DNA from: Marispirochaeta sp964554875
GTDB taxonomy: Bacteria > Spirochaetota > Spirochaetia > JC444 > Marispirochaetaceae
Assembly: GCA_964554875.1 (NCBI GenBank)
Contig: CAZKQJ010000019.1
Span: 1-64,000 of the forward strand
Direction of reading: 5' to 3'
DNA length: 64,000 nucleotides
Shown: one piece after another, positions 35,989-44,818 of the stretch
Numbering within the stretch: position 1 is the stretch's first letter
How the letters are laid out: the number at the start of each line of letters is the position of its first letter
Program-made: the position numbers and the translations under genes
The notes under the pieces: generated by a model
Seen by the model: only the letters and a program-made list of their open reading frames with translations
The model's database searches: none
What the model was told of the DNA's origin: nothing

Positions 35989-37170
35989 ATGTCCCTGAAA
36001 ACAGTTAAAGATATCGATCTGAAAAACAAACGGGTTTTGATACGCGTCGATTTCAACGTCCCCTTGAAGGAGGGGACGATTACCGACGATACCCGTATCA
36101 AAGCGGCTCTGCCGACCCTGAAGTATATTCTCGAACAGGAAGGGGCGTCACTGATACTCATGACCCATCTGGGACGGCCAAAAGGAGAAAAGGAACCGGC
36201 TTACAGCCTGGCTCCCGTTGCCGTCCGGCTGGGTGAACTGCTTGAAAAAAAGGTGATCATGGCTCCCGACTGCATAGGTGATGAGGTTGAAAAACTCGCC
36301 TCAGGTCTCAAGGGCGGGGATGTCATGATGCTGGAGAATGTCCGTTTCTACGAAGGGGAAACCAAAAACGATCCCGATTTTGCAGCGTCCCTGGCTAAAC
36401 TTGGGGATGTCTATGTAAACGACGCCTTTGGCACTGCACATCGGGCTCATGCTTCCACTGAAGGTGTAGCCCATCATCTGGAAGCAGCCGCGGGATTCCT
36501 TATCGAGAAGGAGGTGAAATTTTTTGCACCCCTTCTTGAGAACCCCGCCCGGCCTTTCGTCGCGATCATCGGCGGGGCCAAGGTTTCCACAAAAATCGCG
36601 GTTCTTGAGTCGCTTCTTCCCAAATGCACCACCCTGGTGATAGGGGGAGGCATGGCCTATACCTTTCTTAAAGCCCAGGGCCACGAAATCGGCAAGTCCC
36701 TTCTGGAAGAAGATTTCCTCGATACTGCCAGATCACTCCTGAAAAAGGCGAAGGAGGCGGGTGTCGAGCTCATTCTGCCCCTGGATCATGTTGTAGCCTC
36801 CGAGTTCTCCGATTCAGCGAAAGCAGAGCAGGTGGACGGTGCGGATGTACCTGCGGGAAAGATCGGCATGGATGTAGGACCGAAGACTCTGGAGAAGATC
36901 AGAGACGCCGTGGCGGCAGCCAAAAACGTCGTCTGGAACGGTCCCCTGGGAGTTTTTGAGTTCGATGCCTTTGCGAAGGGAACCCTGGAAGTTGCAGGTT
37001 ACGTTGCGGAGTGTTCCGGCACAACAGTCGTCGGAGGCGGAGATTCCGTTGCAGCGGTCAATAAATTTAATTTTGCCGACCGCATCGACCATGTTTCTAC
37101 CGGAGGTGGAGCTTCGCTGGAATTTCTTGAAGGCAAGGCACTTCCCGGTATAGTTGCATTAACACAATAA
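35989..37170 (+). CDS. pgk: Phosphoglycerate kinase
   Basis: A 393-residue monomeric glycolytic kinase. N-terminal substrate-side motif RVDFNVPLKEGTITDDTRI, then HLGRPKGEKEP, LENVRFYEGE, and the nucleotide-side WNGPLGVFEF and GGGDSVAAVNKF. Full length. 26 nt after gap, with AAAGGAAT before the ATG. Confidence 0.98.
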   Translation: MSLKTVKDIDLKNKRVLIRVDFNVPLKEGTITDDTRIKAALPTLKYILEQEGASLILMTHLGRPKGEKEPAYSLAPVAVRLGELLEKKVIMAPDCIGDEVEKLASGLKGGDVMMLENVRFYEGETKNDPDFAASLAKLGDVYVNDAFGTAHRAHASTEGVAHHLEAAAGFLIEKEVKFFAPLLENPARPFVAIIGGAKVSTKIAVLESLLPKCTTLVIGGGMAYTFLKAQGHEIGKSLLEEDFLDTARSLLKKAKEAGVELILPLDHVVASEFSDSAKAEQVDGADVPAGKIGMDVGPKTLEKIRDAVAAAKNVVWNGPLGVFEFDAFAKGTLEVAGYVAECSGTTVVGGGDSVAAVNKFNFADRIDHVSTGGGASLEFLEGKALPGIVALTQ

Positions 37171-37181
37171 GCTGATAAAAT

Positions 37182-37225
37182 AGTACTGCATTCCCCGGTC
37201 GTGCTGGCCGGGCTTGTGCAGTACT
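37182..37225 (+). other. Long hairpin between pgk and tpiA
   Basis: AGTACTGCA (37182-37190) pairs perfectly with TGCAGTACT (37217-37225), and an inner CCCGG/CCGGG pair (37194-37198, 37208-37212) extends it. No U-tract follows, so it may be an RNA-processing or stability element that sets the ratio of tpiA to gap-pgk rather than a terminator. Confidence 0.6.
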
Positions 37226-37250
37226 GTGATACGAAAGACAAGGAAAAAAC

Positions 37251-38003
37251 ATGCGAAGATATTATATTGCCGGAAACTGGAAGATGAACAAGACTGTTAC
37301 AGAAGCCCTCGACCTTGTGGAAGGACTCAAAAAAGAGGTTTCCGGTGTAGCTCATCGTGTCATGGTTGCACCCCCGTTTACCGCTCTTGACGCAGTGGCA
37401 AAGAGTCTGAAAGGAAGCGATATCATTCTCGGCGCCCAGAATATGTCTGACCAGGAGTCTGGCGCTCATACAGGCGAGGTATCAGTATTAATGCTGAAGG
37501 ATATCGGGGTTCAGGTTGTAATTCTCGGTCACTCCGAACGCCGTCTTATTTACGGAGAAAGTGATGAGTTTATCAACCGCAAGGTCCGTCTTGCCATTTC
37601 AAGGGGTCTTGAGGTCATTCTCTGCGTAGGTGAGACTCTGGAACAGCGGGAAGCAGGAAAGGCCGAAGCAGTGGTGGACGAACAGCTTTCCGGAAGTCTG
37701 AAAGATGTGAGCGAAGCAGACCTTGAAAAAGTAACCATCGCATACGAACCGGTCTGGGCAATCGGAACAGGAAAAACTGCAACTCCTGAAGATGCCGACG
37801 CGGTTCATAAATCTATCCGAAAAAAGATTACCGGGCTGTATTCTGCAAAGGCAGCGGATGAACTGATTATTCAGTACGGCGGATCAGTTAAGCCTGACAA
37901 TGCGAAAGAGCTGATGGGGATGGAAAACATCGACGGAGCCCTCGTAGGGGGTGCGGCCCTGAAGCTTGACTCTTTCGTTCCGATTGTGAAATTTGATGCC
38001 TAG
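37251..38003 (+). CDS. tpiA: Triosephosphate isomerase
   Basis: A 250-residue TIM-barrel enzyme with catalytic K11 (GNWKMN), H94 (LGHSERR) and E166 (AYEPVWAIGTGK), and the phosphate-binding IQYGGSVKPDN segment. Full length. Separated from pgk by a strong hairpin. Confidence 0.98.
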   Translation: MRRYYIAGNWKMNKTVTEALDLVEGLKKEVSGVAHRVMVAPPFTALDAVAKSLKGSDIILGAQNMSDQESGAHTGEVSVLMLKDIGVQVVILGHSERRLIYGESDEFINRKVRLAISRGLEVILCVGETLEQREAGKAEAVVDEQLSGSLKDVSEADLEKVTIAYEPVWAIGTGKTATPEDADAVHKSIRKKITGLYSAKAADELIIQYGGSVKPDNAKELMGMENIDGALVGGAALKLDSFVPIVKFDA

Positions 38004-38015
38004 GAGCACAAAACT

Positions 38016-38363
38016 ATGGTAGTTGTTTCTGTTTTACTGCTGATTCTGTTTGTTATCAGCGCCCTCCTGCTTATTTTCATCGTACTTATCCAGGACGATC
38101 AGGGGGACGGTCTTGGCGGAATGTTCGGCGGAGGAAGTTCCACTCCCTTCGGATCACGCTCCGGTAATATTCTTACCCGCTTTACGTCAATTCTGGGAGT
38201 CATTTTTATGGGAAGCGCCTTTGCCCTTGCCTGGATCAATGTGAGTGATACCGAAGGCGACGTGGAAGGTGCCGCTCGTAGAATGGCCACCGACGCGGCG
38301 CAAACGGAGTGGTGGAACCAGAATCCTGATCAGGGTGGTGCCAATCAGGACGCATCTGAATAG
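38016..38363 (+). CDS. secG: Preprotein translocase subunit SecG
   Basis: A small two-helix component of the SecYEG channel (115 residues). Helix 1 (residues ~2-25) is followed by the family-typical LIQDDQGDGLGGMFGGGSSTPFGSRSGNILTR loop and a second helix (FTSILGVIFMGSAFALAWI). The last ~40 residues are a polar tail. 12 nt after tpiA. Confidence 0.92.
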   Translation: MVVVSVLLLILFVISALLLIFIVLIQDDQGDGLGGMFGGGSSTPFGSRSGNILTRFTSILGVIFMGSAFALAWINVSDTEGDVEGAARRMATDAAQTEWWNQNPDQGGANQDASE

Positions 38364-38402
38364 TCCCGAGCGGACCACGCCTTGCTGGATAAAGGAGATG
38401 CG

Positions 38403-38816
38403 GTGAGAGCGGCGGTAGTATATTTTCCAGGATCCAAAAAAAAGGAGATGACTGAGATTTCCCGGTCCCTGGCCCGGGGGATCGAAAGTCAGGGGGTCTC
38501 CGTCGATTTGATTGATGGTGAACGGGATATCAATACCAAACTGACGATCTACAATTATATTGCCCTGGGGGCAGTTGGAACGACCATTCTGGGTGGTAAA
38601 ATAGATCCTGCTATCGCCCGGTTTCTTTCCAATTCCGGAATGGTCGCAGGAAAACGCAGTTTTGCCTTCCTGGTCAAAAAGGGGTTGAGGAATACCCGGA
38701 CCCTGCGGGTCCTCATGAATGCCATGGAGCATGAGGGAATGTTCCTGAAACTTTCCGATGTATTTCGTATGCCCGAAGAGGCTGAGGCAATCGGGAAAAA
38801 GCTGCACCTTGAGTAG
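38403..38816 (+). CDS. Flavodoxin-like protein of unknown function
   Basis: A 137-residue cytoplasmic protein with an alternating beta-alpha layout (AAVVYFPGSKKKEMTEISRSL, then VDLIDGE, then YIALGAVGT) that resembles a flavodoxin fold, but without a clear FMN-loop consensus. GTG 38403 has AAAGGAG 6 nt upstream; an earlier TTG at 38382 is less likely. Lies between secG and a PpiC chaperone, apparently in one operon. Confidence 0.7.
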   Translation: MRAAVVYFPGSKKKEMTEISRSLARGIESQGVSVDLIDGERDINTKLTIYNYIALGAVGTTILGGKIDPAIARFLSNSGMVAGKRSFAFLVKKGLRNTRTLRVLMNAMEHEGMFLKLSDVFRMPEEAEAIGKKLHLE

Positions 38817-38825
38817 GAGTCTGGA

Positions 38826-39899
38826 ATGAAAAAAGTCGTAACCCTTGTAGTCATTCTCCTCTCCTTCTTCAGCTCTCTGCAGATAACAGCGGCCCCCCTG
38901 GATGGACCTGCTGCTGTGGTAAACCTCGTCCGTACCGAGGTCATAACAAAAGGACAGTTGCAGCGACGGATAGAGGAGACAGAAGAGGTCAGGGTGCAGG
39001 CCCGCCTCGGAATCCCTCCCCAGACAGGAAAGCAGGTCCTGGACGCCATGATAGCAGAGATCCTGATTGAACAGGCGGCTGAACGGGACGGTATAACAGT
39101 CTCCGAAAGTGAAATATCGGCTGCGCTGAACAACCAGCGCAGGAGTGTGGAGCTGCAGCTGCAACAGAGGGGGCAATTGGGGGCATCCGAACAGTTGTCT
39201 GAAGATCGATTCAGGGAACTCATGGAACAACAGACGCGGATGAAATGGAATGAGATCCGGGAATCGATACGAAAGCAGCTGCTTCAACAGAAATATGTCA
39301 TGCAGACCCAGTCCGACCTTCTCGAAGACATAAACCCCCCGACGGAGAAAGCTATTCAGGAGCGCTATAACAGGATAGCTACCCGTCTGGTCAACCCCGA
39401 GATTATCCGCTTCAGTCAGATTTTCATTTCCACCATAAACAAAAACGAGACAAGTATTGGTGAGCTTCGCGAGAAGGCTGAGGATATTCACAAGAAAATC
39501 CGACAAGGCGCCGATTTCAGCTCACTGGTAAGCGAGCATACCGACGACTCCGGTTCCCGATACTCCGGAGGAGATTTCGGTTACCTGGCTAGGGATGATG
39601 CCAGGGCCGAAGCATATTTCGGCAAAGATTTTTTTGAGCGCCTTTTCAGTCTGGAAAAGCATCAGGTTTCTGATGTAATGCGTTCAAATATTGGTTTCCA
39701 TATCGTAAAAATAACCGAACATCGGGAGGCCAGGATTCTCTCGCTGAACGATCCCCTGAGTCCTACAAATCCGATGACGGTTCGGGAATATATCAGCAGA
39801 CTTATCATTAATGAGGATCAGCAGCAGGCTCTTCATAATGCATACAGTCGGGTCGTGAGTACCCTGCGCAGCGAAGCAGATATTCAGGTGTTCGAGTAG
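38826..39899 (+). CDS. Exported PpiC/SurA-type peptidyl-prolyl isomerase
   Basis: A 357-residue periplasmic chaperone. Signal peptide (residues 1-22), a SurA-N-like helical domain, then one parvulin domain at about residues 190-295 (IRFSQIFISTINKNE, then GADFSSLVSEHTDDSGSRYSGGDFGYL). Probably assists outer-membrane protein folding. Next to it are nusB and TPR genes. Confidence 0.9.
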   Translation: MKKVVTLVVILLSFFSSLQITAAPLDGPAAVVNLVRTEVITKGQLQRRIEETEEVRVQARLGIPPQTGKQVLDAMIAEILIEQAAERDGITVSESEISAALNNQRRSVELQLQQRGQLGASEQLSEDRFRELMEQQTRMKWNEIRESIRKQLLQQKYVMQTQSDLLEDINPPTEKAIQERYNRIATRLVNPEIIRFSQIFISTINKNETSIGELREKAEDIHKKIRQGADFSSLVSEHTDDSGSRYSGGDFGYLARDDARAEAYFGKDFFERLFSLEKHQVSDVMRSNIGFHIVKITEHREARILSLNDPLSPTNPMTVREYISRLIINEDQQQALHNAYSRVVSTLRSEADIQVFE

Positions 39900-39902
39900 C
39901 CC

Positions 39903-40328
39903 ATGGGATCGCGTCGGAAGGGAAGGGTTTTGGCTTTTCAGGCCCTCTTTAGCTGGGATTTGAATCCTCAAACCCCGGAGGAGATTGCAGCTTTTCCATG
40001 GATAGACGACGATATGCGGGAACGTTATGAGCAGGAAACCCTTGATTTTGCCCGTTTTATAGTCCTTGGCACTATAGAAAACCTTGCATCTATCGATGAG
40101 TGTATCTCCGGGCATCTGGAGCACTGGGATTTAAAGCGAATTGGTAAAATAGACCTGGCTATTCTGCGTATGAGTGCATACGCGCTTAAGTTTCAGCAGG
40201 ATATACCCGCTACGGTTACTATAGATGAAGCGGTAGATATAGCAAAAATTTATGGTAGCGATGAATCTTACCGCTTCATTAATGGAGTGCTGGACGGAAT
40301 ATTAAAATCTCATCATGAAAAAAGATAA
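39903..40328 (+). CDS. nusB: Transcription antitermination factor NusB
   Basis: A 141-residue all-helical RNA-binding protein used in rRNA antitermination. It begins GSRRKGRVLAFQALFSWDL and ends with the family-typical TIDEAVDIAKIYGSDESYRFINGVLDGI. Starts 3 nt after the PpiC gene and overlaps the next start by 14 nt. Confidence 0.95.
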   Translation: MGSRRKGRVLAFQALFSWDLNPQTPEEIAAFPWIDDDMRERYEQETLDFARFIVLGTIENLASIDECISGHLEHWDLKRIGKIDLAILRMSAYALKFQQDIPATVTIDEAVDIAKIYGSDESYRFINGVLDGILKSHHEKR

Positions 40329-41949
40329 ATGGGGAATTTTCCCGAAAATCCTTGTAATCCTTCTTATTGTGCTCCTTGCATATGCCCTGTACGATCACAG
40401 GCAGAATCGGCTTCGGGATATTGAATTCAGAGAGGTCCTCGCTGAATTCGACGAAAAGATCAAGGACGGCCGGGACAATGAGGCAGCTGATACCCTGCGT
40501 CCTCTTTTACGGTTGGAGCTTTCAAGCTTTCAGTATCTCCAGGTACTCAAAAGGGCCTACCATCTTGCTTCCAACGGCATTGGCCTAAGCGTTTTTACTG
40601 AATTTGCCAGACGCGGAACCGATCGTTTTCCGGGCCGGGAGGAACTCTGGTTTATCTACTCCAAAGCCCTGATAATGAAGGGGAATCCGGAACTGGCTGC
40701 TGAGATTTCCGAAAGAAAACTTGTTTCCGGCAGATTCCTTGGAATGAGGGCGGAGAGCCTGCTCGCATCAGGCATGGAAATCGATGTTCAGCTGGAGAAA
40801 CTGGCCGGTGAGAGCAATTTTTCCAGCGGTGGACTTGTACAGCTGCTGAACAGCAGGGACCCGCAACAATTCTCCGCCGCCGGCCGGGAATGGAATTCTC
40901 CAGAATTGATAGCCGATGCCGCACTGTTGTATGCTGAGGAAGCTTACATCCGGGAGGCCAACAGCATTTTGAAGAATACACCGGACAAGTCCTTTCCGGA
41001 ACTGTCCCTCCAGATGGCCTACGATGCCGATGATTCCCGGTACGGACTGGTTCTTGTGCAGGAGCTGCTGTCGGGGCGGACAGACGCGGATTCCGGCCTC
41101 AGGCTTTACCAGGCAGATTTTTCCATTGCCCTGGAACGGCACAAGGAGGCCGTCGAAATTTATCGTGATCTCATAAGAAGCAATCCCGAATACTCGGTTC
41201 TGCCCTTCATCAACATGGCGGTACTGGACTCTTCTGCTGCGGAGGAGTATCTGCTACAGGGGCTGGAGTATTTTCCCGAATCCACAGTGCTGCTGGAGCG
41301 TCTGGGAGAACTCTATTACCAGAAGGGAGCATTAATTTCTGCAAAAGAAGTCTTTACACGGCTTCTTCAAATCAGCGACGGACACCCTGAGGCCAGAATC
41401 CGACTTGCAGATATGGAACTGGGAGCCGGGTCGCAGGGAAGTACTGCACGGCTCTGGGACTCATATCACGGAGAAAAAGGCGAGTCCCTCGCCCTCTTTC
41501 TCGGATGGCGTCTCTTCGGAAATCGGGATCAGGATGGATTACGGGTTCTTCTCGATCTTCAGCGGCAGAGAAATGGTCCGGACCAGAACCTGCTGGAAGG
41601 GCTTTATCTGTCTCTCGCAGGAGACTTCGCAAACGCAGCGGAAAAATTTGAAGCGGCCTATCAGAGAAGTTCATTCTGGGAGTATCTATTCAATGCCGGG
41701 CGCCTTTTCCTTGAGGCTGGCGATGCGGAACGGGCCTTGAGTGCATTTAACAGGGCGGACGAAATCTTTACGCTGCGAGAAGATTTATCAGCGGAAAACC
41801 GAAGCAGGGTATGGCTGGGAATAGGCGAATCCCATATGGCCGACGGAGACAGAAAGAGTGCGGTAAATGCACTTACGTATGCTCTTGATCTTGATCCAAC
41901 GAATCTGCGCGCCAGGCTGATGATAAATGCTCTCGCCAAAATGCAATAA
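40315..41949 (+). CDS. Membrane-anchored TPR protein
   Basis: A 544-residue protein with an N-terminal membrane helix (FPKILVILLIVLLAYALY) and a TPR-rich remainder, clearest in the C-terminal third (LYYQKGALISAKEVFTRLLQI, LFNAGRLFLEAGDAERAL, AVNALTYALDLDPTNLRA). It probably projects into the periplasm. The start overlaps nusB by 14 nt. Function unknown. Confidence 0.85.
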   Translation: MKKDKWGIFPKILVILLIVLLAYALYDHRQNRLRDIEFREVLAEFDEKIKDGRDNEAADTLRPLLRLELSSFQYLQVLKRAYHLASNGIGLSVFTEFARRGTDRFPGREELWFIYSKALIMKGNPELAAEISERKLVSGRFLGMRAESLLASGMEIDVQLEKLAGESNFSSGGLVQLLNSRDPQQFSAAGREWNSPELIADAALLYAEEAYIREANSILKNTPDKSFPELSLQMAYDADDSRYGLVLVQELLSGRTDADSGLRLYQADFSIALERHKEAVEIYRDLIRSNPEYSVLPFINMAVLDSSAAEEYLLQGLEYFPESTVLLERLGELYYQKGALISAKEVFTRLLQISDGHPEARIRLADMELGAGSQGSTARLWDSYHGEKGESLALFLGWRLFGNRDQDGLRVLLDLQRQRNGPDQNLLEGLYLSLAGDFANAAEKFEAAYQRSSFWEYLFNAGRLFLEAGDAERALSAFNRADEIFTLREDLSAENRSRVWLGIGESHMADGDRKSAVNALTYALDLDPTNLRARLMINALAKMQ

Positions 41950-41968
41950 GGAACAATGAGGAGTTTAT

Positions 41969-42721
41969 ATGATACGATTAAAGAACCAGAGCCAGCTGGA
42001 AGGGATCAGAAGGTCCTGTCGCCTTCTTGCTGATGTTTTTGCTCTTCTGGAACCTCTTGTTGTTCCGGGGGTCAGCACAAAGGAACTCGACGAAGCCGCG
42101 GAAAAGGCAATACGTGACGGCGGCGGCGAACCTGCCTTTCTTGGCTACATGGGATACCCTGCCAGTATCTGCGCGTCCGTTAATGAAGTAGTTATCCATG
42201 GTATACCCAATGGTGCAAAGCTGAAGGAAGGCGACATAATCAGTATCGATATGGGCATCAATCTTTCCGGATTTTACAGCGATCGGGCACTTACGCTGCC
42301 TGTCGGAAAAATCGATCAAAATAAACAGAGGCTCATGGATATAACCCGGGAGTGTCTGGACATTGCAATAAGCAGGGCGATACCTGGAAACCGGATAAAG
42401 GATATTTCCCGGGCTGTTTTCGAGCACGCAGATTCAGCAGGTTATGGAGTTGTGCGGGATTTCTGCGGCCATGGAACGGGTATTGAACTTCACGAGGAAC
42501 CGCAGGTGCCGAATTACGTCGGAAGAGGGCCGAATCCCCGGTTGAAACCAGGCATGGTATTGGCACTTGAGCCCATGATCAATCAGGGTACCCACGAGGT
42601 TGTTATTCTGGATGATGAATGGACTGTAGTTACGGCAGATCGTAAACCTTCCGCCCATTTTGAACATACTGTTGCCATTCTCGAGGATGGAACAGAAATT
42701 CTTACCCTTCCCCGGGCTTGA
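41969..42721 (+). CDS. map: Methionine aminopeptidase, type I
   Basis: Removes N-terminal Met from nascent proteins. The 250-residue enzyme has the metal ligands in order: D in SIDMGINLSG, D in FYSDRAL, H in GHGTGIELHEEP, E in LALEPMINQ and E in HFEHTVAI. GAGGAG precedes the ATG. Full length. Confidence 0.97.
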   Translation: MIRLKNQSQLEGIRRSCRLLADVFALLEPLVVPGVSTKELDEAAEKAIRDGGGEPAFLGYMGYPASICASVNEVVIHGIPNGAKLKEGDIISIDMGINLSGFYSDRALTLPVGKIDQNKQRLMDITRECLDIAISRAIPGNRIKDISRAVFEHADSAGYGVVRDFCGHGTGIELHEEPQVPNYVGRGPNPRLKPGMVLALEPMINQGTHEVVILDDEWTVVTADRKPSAHFEHTVAILEDGTEILTLPRA

Positions 42722-42779
42722 GATTATGCTTTACCTGATCGACAATAGAAAGAAGCCCGCTGCGGCTGGGAGAAAGATA

Positions 42780-44180
42780 ATGACCACTCGACCAAAGCAA
42801 TTTATGCTGTTTTTTACCCTTGTACTCATATTCCTGATTACTGGCTGTGCGGGGTTGACCTCTCTAACCATCCAGCAAAATTTCCGCCAAATCGCAGATG
42901 AAACATTGCCGCTGGTGGTGCAGGTAAATACGGTTGATATTTTTTCACAGGAAGTACCTGATCTTGACGGGTGGGACTTCTTTTTTCCCGATCCCGAAGG
43001 CGATGGGGAATCGGAAGAACGTGAGTTTCGTACCCAGGGACTGGGATCGGGGGTAATAGTTCGCCGTAATAAAGATACCTACTACGTTGTAACCAATAAC
43101 CACGTTGTGGGAGAGGCGGACGAGGTAAGCATAACCCTGCATAACGGCAGAATATATCCGGCAGATCTGATCGGTAAGGATCCCAGGCGCGATCTTGCTC
43201 TCGTTTCCTTCTCAGCCCCGGGTGTTGATATTCAGGAGGCACGGCTGGGGGACTCCGATTCCCTGCGGATCGGAGATATTGTCGTGGCTCTCGGTAACCC
43301 CTTCGGGTACAGTGGAACCGTTACTCAGGGTATCATATCCGGGCTGCACAGATCGGGACCGACAGATATCAGTGATTTTATTCAGACTGATGCGTCCATT
43401 AACCAGGGAAACTCCGGCGGCGCGCTGGTTGATTTAAAGGGCAGGGTAATTGGTATCAACACCTGGATAACCACTCCCACCGGCGGGAGCATCGGCCTTG
43501 GATTTGCCATACCAATAAACAGTGTCAAAAACGTTGTTGATCAGCTTATTGAAAGCGGACGGGTTGCCTACGGCTGGCTGGGTGTAAGTATTACAGATAC
43601 AAACCACGATATTCTCGAAAGCATGAAGGAAAAGGATGTTTCCGGCGCAGTTGTTACCAATATTTATGTGGACAGTCCTGCCGAAAAAGCCGGCATACGT
43701 CCGGGAGATATAATTCTGAATGTAGGTCGACGCCGGATAAAGAATGCTGACAATCTGATTCAGGCTGTAAGCGACCTTCCGGTCAGCCGGGATAGTGTTT
43801 TTGTCATCCTGAGAGACGGAGAGTCCCGGGAAATCCCGGTGGCGGTGCAGGAACGGGCCGATGACGATACAATCCGTGCACAATCCGCCAAGTTCTGGCC
43901 CGGACTGCGACTCTATCCGATTACCGAAGCGCTGCGGGAGGAGCTGGAAAAGATTCCCGAAAAAGGTGTCTACGTGCTTGCTGTAGACAGGGGAACCCCG
44001 GGGGAGTCCGCAGGTCTGAAGTCCGGCGATGTTATAACCCGTTTGGGCGAAACCGAGGTACACTCTCTGGATGCTTTTTACTCCTCCTTAACATTGGCGG
44101 AAAAAAAGGCTTTGGCTGTAAAGGTACATCGGGCAGGTGAGGAGCTGGAGCTTACACTGGGTCCCATGAAACAGGACTGA
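42780..44180 (+). CDS. HtrA/DegP-type serine protease, lipoprotein
   Basis: A 466-residue envelope protease/chaperone. A lipobox LITGC (Cys at residue 23) ends the signal peptide, so it is a lipoprotein. Catalytic triad H108 (TNNHVVG), D138 (RRDLAL) and S212 (NQGNSGGAL). Two PDZ domains follow (about residues 260-350 and 370-460). ATG 42780 is the start that gives a normal lipoprotein signal; the ATG at 42726 would add 18 charged residues. Surveillance of misfolded envelope proteins is the expected role. Confidence 0.93.
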   Translation: MTTRPKQFMLFFTLVLIFLITGCAGLTSLTIQQNFRQIADETLPLVVQVNTVDIFSQEVPDLDGWDFFFPDPEGDGESEEREFRTQGLGSGVIVRRNKDTYYVVTNNHVVGEADEVSITLHNGRIYPADLIGKDPRRDLALVSFSAPGVDIQEARLGDSDSLRIGDIVVALGNPFGYSGTVTQGIISGLHRSGPTDISDFIQTDASINQGNSGGALVDLKGRVIGINTWITTPTGGSIGLGFAIPINSVKNVVDQLIESGRVAYGWLGVSITDTNHDILESMKEKDVSGAVVTNIYVDSPAEKAGIRPGDIILNVGRRRIKNADNLIQAVSDLPVSRDSVFVILRDGESREIPVAVQERADDDTIRAQSAKFWPGLRLYPITEALREELEKIPEKGVYVLAVDRGTPGESAGLKSGDVITRLGETEVHSLDAFYSSLTLAEKKALAVKVHRAGEELELTLGPMKQD

Positions 44181-44200
44181 AAAAAGAGACGGTACTTAGA

Positions 44201-44818
44201 ATGAAAAAAGAGTTTCTGCCATATCAGACAATGCGGGACAATTCCATAAAGCTGGCCTATTCCATTTACAAGGATGGTTTTGTCCCTGATGTTATTTATG
44301 TCTCCTTGAGGGGTGGAGCATATCTCGGAAACATTATCAGTGAGTATTTCAAGGCCATCCGCAAAAACGACAGACCCGTGTTTTATGCTGCTGTGGTCGC
44401 CCGATCGTATACGGATATACGTCAGCAGGAACGGGTCATGGTTGACGGATGGACATATAATCCCTCATATCTTAGAAACGGCGACAAGGTACTCCTGGTG
44501 GACGACATCTTCGATTCCGGACGGACGATAAATCATCTTTCGGAAATTATTATCGATAAGGGAATTCCAAGGGAAGATATTAAAATAGCTGTTCACGATT
44601 ACAAGATTCTGGAATATATTCCGGAGGAGAAGAGGCTGCCCCTTCAACCGGATTACTACTGTCGCCGGCTCAGTATAAATGCTCCCGAGGAGGACTACTG
44701 GATCCATTATGCGAGTCACGAATTGATCGGACTCACAAGGGACGAACGTGAACGTTACTATTACGCCGGAACCGACGATCCGTTGCTGCGGGAGGCGCTG
44801 GAGAGCGCGCTGCAATGA
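44201..44818 (+). CDS. Phosphoribosyltransferase-domain protein
   Basis: A 205-residue type I phosphoribosyltransferase fold. The PRPP-binding motif is VLLVDDIFDSGRT with D101 and D102. The flanks (VIYVSLRGGAYLGNI at the start, VDGWTYNPSYLRNGDKV) fit the hypoxanthine/xanthine-type group, but the substrate is not evident. The last 4 nt overlap the start of the giant downstream gene, a coupling with no obvious functional reason. Confidence 0.85.
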   Translation: MKKEFLPYQTMRDNSIKLAYSIYKDGFVPDVIYVSLRGGAYLGNIISEYFKAIRKNDRPVFYAAVVARSYTDIRQQERVMVDGWTYNPSYLRNGDKVLLVDDIFDSGRTINHLSEIIIDKGIPREDIKIAVHDYKILEYIPEEKRLPLQPDYYCRRLSINAPEEDYWIHYASHELIGLTRDERERYYYAGTDDPLLREALESALQ

